64,000 nucleotides of DNA from Novosphingobium sp. SG751A (GTDB taxonomy: Bacteria; Pseudomonadota; Alphaproteobacteria; Sphingomonadales; Sphingomonadaceae), in contig NZ_JABGCB010000018.1 of assembly GCF_013149295.1 (NCBI RefSeq), forward strand, positions 40,090-104,089, written 5' to 3'. Below, in pieces: positions 31,703-40,180 of the stretch; position 1 is the first letter of the stretch, and every line of letters begins with the position of its first letter. The notes beneath the pieces were generated by a model that saw only the letters and a list, made by a program, of their open reading frames with translations, did no database searches and had not been told where the DNA came from. Made by a program: the position numbers and the translations under genes.

Positions 31703-33976
31703 ATGCAGAGCATCTTTGCAAGGCGCACAATTGGCGCGCTATTGATTGGTTCGTGTCTGGCGGGGATGCCCATGGCGGCGCTGGCGCAACAGGCAAGGGC
31801 GGCCCAGGCCGGCGCGGCTCCGGTTGACAGCAATGCGATCATCGTTACCGCGCGGCGCCGTTCCGAAACGCTGCAGACAACGCCCGTTGCCATCACCGCG
31901 ATCAATGCCGCGATGCTGGACAACAAGGCTTCGGCCAATATCGGCGATCTGACCGGTTCGGCGCCGGGCCTGCTTATCACCCAGCAGAATTCGGGCGCAC
32001 AGGCGGCCAATCTGTCGATCCGCGGCTTGACCTATGCCGACATCGAAAAGAGCCAGACCCCGACCGTGGGCGTGGTGGTCGATGGCGTGACCATCGGCAC
32101 CAACACCGGCCAGTTGCAGGACGCCTTCGACATCGAACAGCTCGAAGTGCTGCGCGGGCCGCAGGGGACGCTGTTTGGCGCCAACACCATCGGCGGCGTC
32201 ATCAACATTCGCCGCACGAAGCCGACGATGAAGAACGGCGCCAAGATCGAAGGCTCCTATGGCCAGTGGAACACATGGAACACCAAGGCCGTGGTCAATG
32301 TCGGCAACGGTTCCTCGCTTGGCGCCAAATTCTGGTATTTCCACAATCAGACCGACGGGTTCTATAACAACGTCACCACCAAGAAGCCCAGCGGGTGGAG
32401 CAAGAGCGACAATTTCGGCGCGGCCTTGCGCTATCGTCCGGAAAATTCAACGTTCGACGCGATCCTGACACTGGAAAACACCGTCCAGAATTTCGATCCG
32501 GTCGTCGCCAATATCGCCAACAGCAGCGAGCTGTTCTGCGCTTTTGAACCGGCGCAGGAATGTAACCGCAACAATACCACCGATCTTTACACGACCTTCA
32601 GCCAGAGCGCGACCAGCAATTACAAGGCGCCCGCTGCCACGCTGGAAATGAATTATGATGTAGGCGGAGTAAAACTGACCTCGATCACCGGATGGCGCCA
32701 CACAAAGGAGTATCAGACACAGGACTTTGACGGCTCCTCGACCGACCTCTATTACGTTGACCGTCGCCAGCGCTACACACAGGTCAGTCAGGAATTGCGC
32801 GGCGCGGGCAAGCTGTTTGACGGCTTCGATTACGTGGTCGGCCTCTTCTATTTCACGTCGAATTATAATCTGACGCAATGCTCGCGTGTGTTCGGTTTCA
32901 GCCCGACCACGCCGCCTTGCGTGTTCGACACCAACGCCCAAAGCGTCTATGGCAAAACCGAAAGCTATGCCGCATTTGGTGACTTCAACTGGGCGGTGGC
33001 GGACAAATGGCGCATTTCGTTTGGCGGCCGCTGGAGCCATGACGACAAGCAATTGACCAACAGCTTTGCCAGCACCGGCCTGGTCGGATCGGGCAAGCGG
33101 GGCTTTTCCAAGTTCACGCCCAAGATCGGCGTCGACTATCGCCCCAATGCAGACATGATGTTCTATGGCAGCTGGTCGCGCGGCTATCGTTCGGGCGGGT
33201 TCAGCCCCCGCGCCGCCACCGCTGCCACGGCCGGCACGCCTTTCCAACCGGAAACGGTCGATTCGTTTGAAATCGGCGCGAAATTCGACGCGCTCAATCG
33301 CATGCTGCAATTCAACGTGGCCGGGTTTATTTCCGATTACAAGAACATGCAGCAGAACACCACGATCCCCGGCGGCCCCACCGGCAACCAGACGATCACC
33401 AGTAATGTCGGCGGCGCGACCATCAAGGGCGTGGAAATGGACGCCACCTTGCGGCCCATGGAAGGGCTGAAGCTGACGGCCAGCGCATCGATCATGGATT
33501 CGCATTTCCGCAATTTCGTGGTCGGCAACATCTATAACGGGGCGATCGTTCCCTTCGATTATTCCAATAACCGGCTGATCTATGCGCCCAAGTTTTCCGG
33601 TTCGATCAATGCCGAATATACGGCCAAGACCGGATTTGGCAGCGTGGTGACAACGGTGGGTCTGCGGCACATCGATCCTTACGACTCGCAGATTTCGTTG
33701 GGCGGGCTGACCCCGGTGATGTCGGGCACCACGGTGACCAAGGTGATTGTCAACGGCAATGACGCCCGCGTCCGTACCGCCACACAGGACCTGCTCGATG
33801 CCAGCATGACCTTCAATTTCAAGATGCAGGGGGCCGATGCCTATGTCCGCGTGTTTGGCCGCAATCTGGCCGATACGCGCACGACCACGGCGGCCTTTAC
33901 CGTGGCGGGCCTGTGGTCCTTTGCCTCGGCGCTTGAGCCGCGCACCTATGGCGCGACGCTGGGCGTAAAGTTCTGA
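31703..33976 (+). CDS. TonB-dependent outer-membrane receptor
   Basis: This 757-residue receptor starts with a signal peptide (IGALLIGSCLAGMPMAALA, cleavage likely before QQA). A TonB-box-like AIIVTARRR follows, then the plug domain with LSIRGLTYADIEKSQTPTVG and LEVLRGPQGTLFGANTIGG. The 22-strand barrel then follows, ending in Phe (YGATLGVKF). It imports a bulky or scarce hydrophobic substrate across the outer membrane using TonB energy and is the natural uptake route for this cluster's substrate. ATG at 31703 follows GAGAGGAAGG. Sphingomonads commonly use such receptors for aromatic and steroid uptake. Confidence 0.94.
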   Translation: MQSIFARRTIGALLIGSCLAGMPMAALAQQARAAQAGAAPVDSNAIIVTARRRSETLQTTPVAITAINAAMLDNKASANIGDLTGSAPGLLITQQNSGAQAANLSIRGLTYADIEKSQTPTVGVVVDGVTIGTNTGQLQDAFDIEQLEVLRGPQGTLFGANTIGGVINIRRTKPTMKNGAKIEGSYGQWNTWNTKAVVNVGNGSSLGAKFWYFHNQTDGFYNNVTTKKPSGWSKSDNFGAALRYRPENSTFDAILTLENTVQNFDPVVANIANSSELFCAFEPAQECNRNNTTDLYTTFSQSATSNYKAPAATLEMNYDVGGVKLTSITGWRHTKEYQTQDFDGSSTDLYYVDRRQRYTQVSQELRGAGKLFDGFDYVVGLFYFTSNYNLTQCSRVFGFSPTTPPCVFDTNAQSVYGKTESYAAFGDFNWAVADKWRISFGGRWSHDDKQLTNSFASTGLVGSGKRGFSKFTPKIGVDYRPNADMMFYGSWSRGYRSGGFSPRAATAATAGTPFQPETVDSFEIGAKFDALNRMLQFNVAGFISDYKNMQQNTTIPGGPTGNQTITSNVGGATIKGVEMDATLRPMEGLKLTASASIMDSHFRNFVVGNIYNGAIVPFDYSNNRLIYAPKFSGSINAEYTAKTGFGSVVTTVGLRHIDPYDSQISLGGLTPVMSGTTVTKVIVNGNDARVRTATQDLLDASMTFNFKMQGADAYVRVFGRNLADTRTTTAAFTVAGLWSFASALEPRTYGATLGVKF

Positions 33977-33992
33977 TATTATGACAAGAATA

Positions 33993-34025
33993 AGGGGCGG
34001 TGCGGGAATCCCGCGCCCCCTTTTT
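33993..34025 (+). terminator. Rho-independent terminator after the receptor gene
   Basis: The GC-rich hairpin GGGGCGGTGCGGG / CCCGCGCCCC has one small bulge and is followed by six T-rich bases. It lies 17 bp after the TonB-dependent receptor stop. Confidence 0.8.
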
Positions 34026-34045
34026 GCCAGCAGGAGACAATCGAC

Positions 34046-34825
34046 ATGGCACGGCTAGAAGGCAAAGTGGCGCTGGTGACAGGCGGAGCATCAGTGCCCG
34101 GATTGGGCAGCAGCACCGCCGTCCGCTATGCGCAGGAAGGCGCGCGCGTCTATCTGACCGACCGCGATCTGGCCGGGGCGGAAAAGGTTGCCGCCGACAT
34201 CCGTGCATCGGGCGGCCATGCGGTGGCGCTGCATCAGGATGTGACCAGCGAGGCGGACTGGGATCGGGTGATGGCCGCGATTGACGAGGCGGAAGGGCGG
34301 CTCGATGTGCTGGTCAACAATGCCGGGATCGCGGTTCTGGGCATGATGGACACGGTCAGCACCGCCGATTGGCAGCGCCAGATCGATGTCAATCTGACCA
34401 GCGTGTTTCAGGGCGCCAGACGGGCTATGGCGATGATGCGCCGGGCTGGCGATGACGGGAAAGCGCGCGGCGGTTCGATCATCAATATTTCCTCGGTGGC
34501 CGGGCTGATCGGCGTGCCGGGCTGCGCCTCCTATGCCGCGTCAAAGGGCGGGGTGCGTCTGTTGACGAAGGTTGTGGCGCTGGAAGGCGCGAGCGATGCC
34601 ATCCGTTGCAATTCGGTGCATCCCGGCATGATCGCCACCAATATTCAGGGCGTGGCGCTTGAAGACAATGCGGCCAATTATGATGCCACCATGGCATTGA
34701 TCCCGATGGGCTATATGGGCGCGCCCGATGACATCGCCAATATGAACCTGTTTCTTGCCTCGGACGAGGCGCGCTATATCACCGGCGCGGAAATGGTGGT
34801 CGATGGCGGGATGACCGCTCGCTAA
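34046..34825 (+). CDS. SDR-family oxidoreductase
   Basis: This 259-residue SDR has a two-residue-longer glycine loop (VTGGASVPGLGSSTAVRYA). It also has LVNNAGIAVLGMMDTVS, SIINISSVAGLIGVPGCASY followed by AASK, and ITGAEMVVDGGMTAR. AGGAGA lies 12 bp ahead of the ATG. It is a single gene isolated between two hairpins and convergent with the ThuA/MDR operon. Confidence 0.9.
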   Translation: MARLEGKVALVTGGASVPGLGSSTAVRYAQEGARVYLTDRDLAGAEKVAADIRASGGHAVALHQDVTSEADWDRVMAAIDEAEGRLDVLVNNAGIAVLGMMDTVSTADWQRQIDVNLTSVFQGARRAMAMMRRAGDDGKARGGSIINISSVAGLIGVPGCASYAASKGGVRLLTKVVALEGASDAIRCNSVHPGMIATNIQGVALEDNAANYDATMALIPMGYMGAPDDIANMNLFLASDEARYITGAEMVVDGGMTAR

Positions 34826-34833
34826 AGGCTCAA

Positions 34834-34855
34834 GGCGGGCGCTGCGACGCCCGCC
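34834..34855. terminator. Hairpin between convergent genes
   Basis: A perfect 8-bp stem GGCGGGCG / CGCCCGCC has a 6-base loop. It lies in the 38 bp between the SDR stop and the ThuA-like stop. No T-tract is present. Confidence 0.55.
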
Positions 34856-34863
34856 TCCCGGCG

Positions 34864-35649
34864 CTAGGCCACCCAGCGCAGCGCGTTTTCCACCAGCCGC
34901 CGGTAATGCGGATTTTCATAGGCCGCCGCCCCGTCGCCCGGTTGCAGATAGGCCAGTCGGCTGTTGATCGCCATCTTGGTCCAGCCGATCAGCGATGACC
35001 CGGGCGGATGATCCCAGCCATCGCGACAGAACATCTGTCCCCGCACCGCCAGATCCGCCGACCAGAAGTGATCGCGGGTAAAGTCGGCATCGCTGGTCAT
35101 CAGCGGCTCAACCGTATCGGTGAACACTTCGGCCAGATAGAGTTCGTCCTGCATCGCAAAGCTGGCGGGCAGGCCCAGCGTGATCGGATGGGGCATCACG
35201 CTGGCCTGATAGGCCACATCATGGCGATAACCGCTGTCCAGCCTGCTCTGCCCCCGCACATGGGCGGGGCGATAGAGGAATTGTCCGCCCAGCCATTCGT
35301 GATAATCGCCCCATGTCGGCCATCCGGCCAGCGCATGATGGAGCGCCAGCACACCCTTGCCCTGTTCCAGCAAGGCGCGAAAGCCGACCTGCAAGGCGGG
35401 GGTGGGGTCGATGAAGGCGGGCGGCGCATCAGCTTCGAAATCCAGCCCCGGCATATCGTAAAGCACCAGCGCATCAAAATCGCGCATGCCTTCCGGGTTC
35501 ATCAACAGCGCGGCGGCGGGTTGATCGACCATCGTGGCCGAAATCCCTTCCATGGCCTGAAACATCGCGTCAAAGGCGGTGCGGTCAAACGGATGCCCGC
35601 GCACCGCGACCAGCGCGCGCAATGGGGCATGGTGGCGGATGATCGGCAT
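34864..35649 (-). CDS. ThuA-like domain protein (second copy)
   Basis: This 261-residue ThuA-family protein has ALVAVRGHPFDRTAFDAMFQ, FDALVLYDMPGLDFE, QGKGVLALHHALAGWPTWGD, EWLGGQFLYRPAHVRGQSR, SFAMQDELYLAEVFTD, and LIGWTKMAINSRLAYLQPGD. It is clearly diverged from the copy at 18451 but shares the ALHH/G and DELY landmarks. ATG overlaps the upstream MDR stop by 1 bp. As last gene of a five-gene operon containing a Rieske ferredoxin, it repeats the ThuA-oxygenase association. Confidence 0.8.
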   Translation of the reverse strand: MPIIRHHAPLRALVAVRGHPFDRTAFDAMFQAMEGISATMVDQPAAALLMNPEGMRDFDALVLYDMPGLDFEADAPPAFIDPTPALQVGFRALLEQGKGVLALHHALAGWPTWGDYHEWLGGQFLYRPAHVRGQSRLDSGYRHDVAYQASVMPHPITLGLPASFAMQDELYLAEVFTDTVEPLMTSDADFTRDHFWSADLAVRGQMFCRDGWDHPPGSSLIGWTKMAINSRLAYLQPGDGAAAYENPHYRRLVENALRWVA

Positions 35650-36656
35650 CAGCGGCTCACTTTCACAATGGTTTTGCCGATATTGGCCCCGCGCATCATG
35701 CGTCCATAGGCCGTCAGCACATTCTCGATGCCCTTGCTCTGGTCAAAGGGCATGATTAGACGCCCGTCACGCGCCCATTCGCGCAGAATTGCGGGGAAGA
35801 CTCCGCCTGCGGCCAGCACATCGGGAATGAAAAACCCCTCTATCCGCAATCGCCGCATCAACACCTGATCGAAACGCGCCGGGCCGGGCAAGGGCGCCCC
35901 GTCATAGCCCGCCACCATGCCGCAAACCGCCACGCGCCCATAATGCGCCATATTGGGCAGAACAGCATCCAGCAGCGGCCCGCCGACATTATCGAAATAG
36001 GCATGAATGCCGCCGTCTATGTCCGAGAGTGCGGCTGCCACATCCTCCCCTCGATAATCGATCGTCCGGTCAACCCCGATCACCTCGCGCAGATAGCGGC
36101 ACTTGGCCGGTCCGCCCGCAATCCCCACCACGCGCGCGCCCAGATTGCGGCCGATCTGACAGGCCATCACGCCTGTCGCCCCGGCCGCGGCCGATACGGC
36201 CAGCCATTGTCCGGCCTTGACCTGCGCCACATCGCAAACGCCGATATGCGCGGTCCAGGCATTGAGCCCCAGCACGCCAAAGGGATCGCGCGGATCGGCC
36301 AGAGGCTCTGCTATCCGCTCCAGCCCGGCCAGCGAGGGAACCATCACGGCCAGTTCGGCCCATTGGCCAAACCCGCGCACCAGCTCGCCCACCGCAAAGT
36401 CGGGATCGCGGCTTTCGCACACGCGGCCCAGAACCAGCCCGACCATCCTTGATCCCAAGGCCAAGGGCGGTTGATAGCCGTCGGTGCGGCCCGTCATCCA
36501 CATCCGGGTGCCCGCATCCATCGAGAGATAGTCAACCGCAACCCGCACCTGCCCCTCGGCCAGCGGGGCGGGCGCTTCATCATGCAGGCTCAGGGCGGCG
36601 ACATAATCATGCCCGTCGGGATAGGCATCGAGCCGCCAATAGCGATTGCGCGCCAT
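35649..36656 (-). CDS. MDR-family NADP-dependent ene-reductase-like protein
   Basis: This 335-residue zinc-free MDR protein has DYLSMDAGTRMWMTGRTDGY, the nucleotide motif VSAAAGATGVMACQIGR, VVGIAGGPAKCRYLREV, DNVGGPLLDAVLPNM and RMMRGANIGKTIVKVSR. It is the same PTGR/CurA-like group as the proteins encoded at 30535 and 37567. The ATG at 36656 starts 8 bp after the SnoaL-like stop; the longer upstream frame overlaps that gene. It probably saturates an enone intermediate. Confidence 0.88.
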   Translation of the reverse strand: MARNRYWRLDAYPDGHDYVAALSLHDEAPAPLAEGQVRVAVDYLSMDAGTRMWMTGRTDGYQPPLALGSRMVGLVLGRVCESRDPDFAVGELVRGFGQWAELAVMVPSLAGLERIAEPLADPRDPFGVLGLNAWTAHIGVCDVAQVKAGQWLAVSAAAGATGVMACQIGRNLGARVVGIAGGPAKCRYLREVIGVDRTIDYRGEDVAAALSDIDGGIHAYFDNVGGPLLDAVLPNMAHYGRVAVCGMVAGYDGAPLPGPARFDQVLMRRLRIEGFFIPDVLAAGGVFPAILREWARDGRLIMPFDQSKGIENVLTAYGRMMRGANIGKTIVKVSR

Positions 36657-36664
36657 GCCTGCGA

Positions 36665-37093
36665 TCACAGACCTTTGGGGCCGATCTGACGATGGATGTT
36701 GCGAAAGGTGCGGCGGCTGAAATACCAGCAACCCTCGATCCTGATGCATTCATCATCATATTGCCCCCGGTCGCGGTGGACGCCATCGGGCCAGTCATAG
36801 ACCTCGGCCGTATAGGAGCGCATCACGGCGGTATCGCCATGCACCTCGATGCTGCCCGGCCATGCCTCGAACATGATGCCGGGGTAATGTTTCATCGCCT
36901 CCACCCACATGGCGACGATGGCCTCGCGGCCATGGGTGGTGCCGATCTCGGGATAGTCGGGCAGCGACCATTGCGCATCATCGGCCCATGTTGCCCCCCA
37001 TGCCTGCGCATCACAGCGCGTGACGGCGTCGGCATAGGTTTCCAGCAATTCGCGCAGGGCAAGGCGGTCGTCGGCAGGGCCGGTAAAGGGCAT
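36665..37093 (-). CDS. SnoaL-like (NTF2-fold) protein
   Basis: This 142-residue NTF2-fold protein has LALRELLETYADAVTRCDAQ, WGATWADDAQWSLPDYPEIG, GREAIVAMWVEAMKHYPGIM, MRSYTAEVYDWPDG and CWYFSRRTFRNIHRQIG. The RRTFR ending is typical of SnoaL_4 / oxygenase beta-like members in degradation clusters. GGGAGAG precedes the ATG. It may be a dehydratase, an isomerase or a small oxygenase subunit; the sequence does not decide. Confidence 0.77.
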   Translation of the reverse strand: MPFTGPADDRLALRELLETYADAVTRCDAQAWGATWADDAQWSLPDYPEIGTTHGREAIVAMWVEAMKHYPGIMFEAWPGSIEVHGDTAVMRSYTAEVYDWPDGVHRDRGQYDDECIRIEGCWYFSRRTFRNIHRQIGPKGL

Positions 37094-37145
37094 CGATGCT
37101 CTCCCATTTCTTATTTAAAACGATGATAGGGCTTTGCATCGCGCC

Positions 37146-37173
37146 GCGCGCCTAGCGCATTGCACAGGCGCGC
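37146..37173 (-). terminator. Hairpin downstream of the Rieske ferredoxin gene
   Basis: The 8-bp stem GCGCGCCT / AGGCGCGC has a 12-base loop and lies 4 bp beyond the ferredoxin stop, before the SnoaL-like gene. It may be a partial terminator or processing site inside the operon. Confidence 0.35.
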
Positions 37174-37177
37174 GCGT

Positions 37178-37546
37178 TCAGACCTCGACCGGCGTTTCAT
37201 CCATGCCCGGCGGGCGAGCGGGCACGGCGACCTCGACCATGCCATCGACCACGCGCAGCGCAAACCGGCGCACCGCCGGATAGGCTCCGCCAATACAGCG
37301 CCCATCGGCCAGATCGAAACGTGCGCCATGCAGCGGGCACATGATCGCCCCGCGCCGGATGCGCCCGCTGGAAAGCCGGGATGCGGCATGGGTGCAGCGG
37401 TCGTTGAGCGCCACCCATGCATCATCGCTGCGCGCCAGCAACACCTGCCATCCGCCGATGGCGTGGACGGTCATCTGTCCATCCGCCATCTGTCCATCCC
37501 CGATCTCGGTTTCGGCGCCCAGCGGGTGCCAGACCACATCGCTCAC
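37178..37546 (-). CDS. Rieske-type [2Fe-2S] ferredoxin
   Basis: This 122-residue soluble Rieske ferredoxin has cluster ligands in LNDRCTHAASRLSSG (Cys51, His53) and IMCPLHGARFDL (Cys70, His73), followed by the short beta-strand tail of naphthalene/biphenyl-type ferredoxins. It would carry electrons from a reductase to the Rieske oxygenases encoded at 19218, 23683 and 25071, none of which has its own ferredoxin. No ferredoxin reductase gene is present in the window. It lies 20 bp after an MDR reductase gene in the same operon. Confidence 0.92.
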   Translation of the reverse strand: MSDVVWHPLGAETEIGDGQMADGQMTVHAIGGWQVLLARSDDAWVALNDRCTHAASRLSSGRIRRGAIMCPLHGARFDLADGRCIGGAYPAVRRFALRVVDGMVEVAVPARPPGMDETPVEV

Positions 37547-37566
37547 TCGTGCATTTCCTTTCCCGA

Positions 37567-38601
37567 TTATGCCATTGCCACCAGAGTCTTGCCGGTGGTC
37601 TTTCCCTGCATCAGGGCGATGAAGGCTTCCGGCAAGCGTTCAAAGCCGTGATGCACATTTTCCAGCGGACGAAGCTGACCCGCCTTGTGCAACCGGTCGA
37701 GCATTGCCTGGGCCTCACCCAGCCTTTCGGCATGGTCATAGGTCAGGAAACCGCGCATTGTCACACGCTTGACCACCATCTGCCACAGGTTTTGGACCCC
37801 ATAGGGATGGTCGGCGTCATTATATTGCGCGATCATGCCGCAGAGCGGAATGCGCCCTTTCTCGCGCATGCGGGGCAAGATGGCGTCAAGGGTCGGCCCG
37901 CCGATATTGTCGAAATAGACATCGAACCCTTCGGGCGCCGCAGCATCCAGCGCCGCGCCCAGATCATCCTCGACGGCGCGATAATCCACCACCGCATCCG
38001 CGCCCAATTCGCGCAGGACCTGCGCCTTGTCCGCGCCGCCCGCCATGCCCACCACCCGGCACCCCGCCGCCTTGGCCAGTTGCACTACTGTGCTGCCCGT
38101 GGCGCCCGCCGCCGCGCTGACCAGCACGGTCTCGCCCGCTTTGGCCTCGCCCACGGCAAACAGGCCCACCCACGCCGTCAGCCCCACCGGACCCAGCGCG
38201 CCCATATAGCTGCGCAGCGGCACATCGGCGGCGGGCGTCACGCGCTCCAGCCCCAGAGCATCAGGCCCGATGACGAAATGATCCGACCAGGTTGCAAAGA
38301 CCCGCACATAGTCGCCCACTGGCCAGTCGGGATGGTGCGATTCCACAATCTGGCCCAGCGACATGCCGTTGATCGGGGCGCCGAGCGCAACCGGGGGCAG
38401 ATAGGAGGGCCGGTCATCGAGAAAACCGCGAATCGCCGGATCGACCGAGCCGACCAGCATCCGCACCAGCATCTGCCCTTGGCCGGGCCGGGGCATCGGG
38501 GTTTGCGACAAGGCAAAGCAATCCGGGGTCGGCACTCCGACCGGGCGGCGGCGCAGGATGATATGGCGGGCAAACGCCGGCAAGGAGGAGGGCAAGGCCA
38601 T
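37567..38601 (-). CDS. MDR-family NADP-dependent ene-reductase-like protein (CurA-like)
   Basis: This 344-residue protein is the closest of the four MDRs here to CurA/PTGR reductases. It has LVGSVDPAIRGFLDDRPSYL, MGALGPVGLTAWVGLFAVG, the nucleotide motif VSAAAGATGSTVVQLAKAAG, FDVYFDNIGGPTLDAIL and NLWQMVVKRVTMRGFLTYDH. It is the head gene of a five-gene minus-strand operon (MDR, Rieske ferredoxin, SnoaL, MDR, ThuA). The upstream region shares a candidate operator with the luxR-type promoter. Confidence 0.9.
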   Translation of the reverse strand: MALPSSLPAFARHIILRRRPVGVPTPDCFALSQTPMPRPGQGQMLVRMLVGSVDPAIRGFLDDRPSYLPPVALGAPINGMSLGQIVESHHPDWPVGDYVRVFATWSDHFVIGPDALGLERVTPAADVPLRSYMGALGPVGLTAWVGLFAVGEAKAGETVLVSAAAGATGSTVVQLAKAAGCRVVGMAGGADKAQVLRELGADAVVDYRAVEDDLGAALDAAAPEGFDVYFDNIGGPTLDAILPRMREKGRIPLCGMIAQYNDADHPYGVQNLWQMVVKRVTMRGFLTYDHAERLGEAQAMLDRLHKAGQLRPLENVHHGFERLPEAFIALMQGKTTGKTLVAMA

Positions 38602-38660
38602 GGCAGGGCATCCTGTTTGTTTGTTGCTGCTAGATAGGGCCCCATACGGCCCGATGGCCT

Positions 38661-38676
38661 CTAGCCTTTTCGCTAG
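38661..38676. promoter_or_regulatory. Inverted repeat CTAGC-N6-GCTAG, shared with the luxR-type promoter
   Basis: CTAGCCTTTTCGCTAG is a 5-bp inverted repeat around CTTTTC. It lies in the divergent region between the MDR operon (start 38601) and the SnoaL-like gene (start 38742). Its reverse complement matches the site at 17275-17288 apart from one missing A. CGCTAGG also occurs at 16339-16345 upstream of the ten-gene operon. Confidence 0.4.
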
Positions 38677-38741
38677 GTGGTGATCGCCCCCTCAGAGGCG
38701 ATGATGGGGCCAGATCGAACAAGAACAAAAAGGATGCCGCC

Positions 38742-39152
38742 ATGACCCCGGATGAGATGATCGCCTTTGTCGATGAACTCTATGAACTGACCGGCACCGG
38801 CCAATGGGATGCCGCCGCCGAGCGCCTGACCGATGATTTCGTGGCGATCGAGGCCGATGGCCTGCCGATGGAGGGATCCTATCATGGCAAGAGTGGTCTT
38901 TATGATCTGTTCGTCAAGGTGATGGGCATGATGGATGTGGTGGCGATGGACCGGGTGGAAACCACCGCCGGACGCGATCACGCGGTGACGATCCTTTCGC
39001 TGCGCTTTGCCGACCCGGCGCTGAAACCAGCGGAATTGTGCGAAGTCTTTCGCTTTCGCGATGGCAAATGTTGCCAGATCAAACCCTATTATTTCGACCC
39101 GGCCACCATCCATGCCGCCGTTGCGGTCAAGGCGCGGGGCCAGGCACAATGA
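38742..39152 (+). CDS. SnoaL-like (NTF2-fold) protein
   Basis: This 136-residue NTF2-fold protein starts MTPDEMIAFVDELYELTGTG, with ERLTDDFVAIEADGLPMEG, GKSGLYDLFVKVMGMMDVV, FRFRDGKCCQIKPYYFDPA. The FRDGKxxxIKPYYFDP ending is typical of small SnoaL/KsiA-fold proteins (ketosteroid isomerase superfamily). It is a single gene divergent from the MDR operon. A double-bond isomerase or dehydratase role is plausible but unproven. Confidence 0.78.
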   Translation: MTPDEMIAFVDELYELTGTGQWDAAAERLTDDFVAIEADGLPMEGSYHGKSGLYDLFVKVMGMMDVVAMDRVETTAGRDHAVTILSLRFADPALKPAELCEVFRFRDGKCCQIKPYYFDPATIHAAVAVKARGQAQ

Positions 39153-39203
39153 GCCTTGCCCGATCACCCGACATCCACATTGCCTATGCGGCCGACCGCG
39201 CCA

Positions 39204-40094
39204 TCAAGGCATGAGCAGCTTGTACCTGGCCTTGGTCGTCTCGGTCAGCCATGTATGAACGGCGCGAATGCGTTGAAGGCTGTGGGTGTCCTTGTGCGTG
39301 ACCAGCCAGAAGCTGCGGATAATGACCTGATCGGGCAGGACGCGGACCAGTGCGGGATCGCCGTCGCCCATAAAGCAGGGCAAAACGCCGATTCCGCCCG
39401 ATGCCGCCAGGATGCGATGTTGGGCAAGGATCGATGTGGAACGCAGATTGGCCACCAGATCGGCGTCGATCTCGGAAAGATAATTGAGTTCCGGCGCATA
39501 GATCAGTTCAGGGACATAGCCGACGAGTTGATGCCCCGATTTCAGATCCCGCGTCTGACGGATCGCCGGGCGGCCTGCCAGATAGTCCGGGGTGGCGTAA
39601 AGTCGCAATGCGTAATCGGACAGTTTCCCGGCGATCAGCGGACCGGATTTGGGGCGGGACAAGAGAACGGCAATGTCGGCCTCGCGCCGCGAAGGGCTGA
39701 GAAATCCGCTGCTGGCCACCAGATCGATCACCAGTCCGGGATGGCGCGCGGCCAGATCGCCCAGATTGGGCGCCACGACCCAGCTGCCGAAGCCTTCGGA
39801 AACGCTGATCCGCACATGGCCGGTCAGACCCGAATCCGGGCTGCCTGTTTCCAGTTCCCGGCTCGCCTGCGCCATGCCTTCGACCGCCACCAGCACCCGT
39901 TCGCCGGCCTGCGTCAGGATCTGGCCCTCGCGCGTTTGCTCAAAGAGCGTGACCCCCAGCCGGTTTTCGAGGCGACGCAGGCGCCGGCTGACCGTGGTTG
40001 CATCCATGCCCAAGGCCTCGCCCGCCAAGGCGAGTTTGCCCGCGCGCGCCACGGCCAAAAAGGTTTGAAAATCGCTCCAGTCCGTGACCTGCAT
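39204..40094 (-). CDS. LysR-family transcriptional regulator
   Basis: This 296-residue regulator has an N-terminal winged helix-turn-helix (FQTFLAVARAGKLALAGEAL, GMDATTVSRRLRRLENRLGV) and a periplasmic-binding-protein-like effector domain (VRISVSEGFGSWVVAPNLGD through LVTHKDTHSLQRIRAVHTWL). It is divergent from mmsA across 86 bp containing a perfect LysR-type inverted repeat, so it probably controls the valine/isobutyrate operon and itself. The effector is unknown, perhaps a branched acyl-CoA or semialdehyde. Confidence 0.92.
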   Translation of the reverse strand: MQVTDWSDFQTFLAVARAGKLALAGEALGMDATTVSRRLRRLENRLGVTLFEQTREGQILTQAGERVLVAVEGMAQASRELETGSPDSGLTGHVRISVSEGFGSWVVAPNLGDLAARHPGLVIDLVASSGFLSPSRREADIAVLLSRPKSGPLIAGKLSDYALRLYATPDYLAGRPAIRQTRDLKSGHQLVGYVPELIYAPELNYLSEIDADLVANLRSTSILAQHRILAASGGIGVLPCFMGDGDPALVRVLPDQVIIRSFWLVTHKDTHSLQRIRAVHTWLTETTKARYKLLMP

Positions 40095-40095
40095 T

Positions 40096-40115
40096 TTTGC
40101 ATCCTAAGATGCAAA
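40096..40115. promoter_or_regulatory. LysR-type operator, TTTGCATC-N4-GATGCAAA
   Basis: A perfect 8-bp inverted repeat separated by CTAA lies directly in front of the LysR gene start and 65 bp before mmsA. It contains the T-N11-A core of LysR binding sites. Its position suits autorepression plus activation of mmsA. Confidence 0.75.
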
Positions 40116-40180
40116 TACGATGGTTGCCATAGAGATTTGTCGGTTTACTCAATCGGCAACAAGATTTTGAGGAGAGCCAG

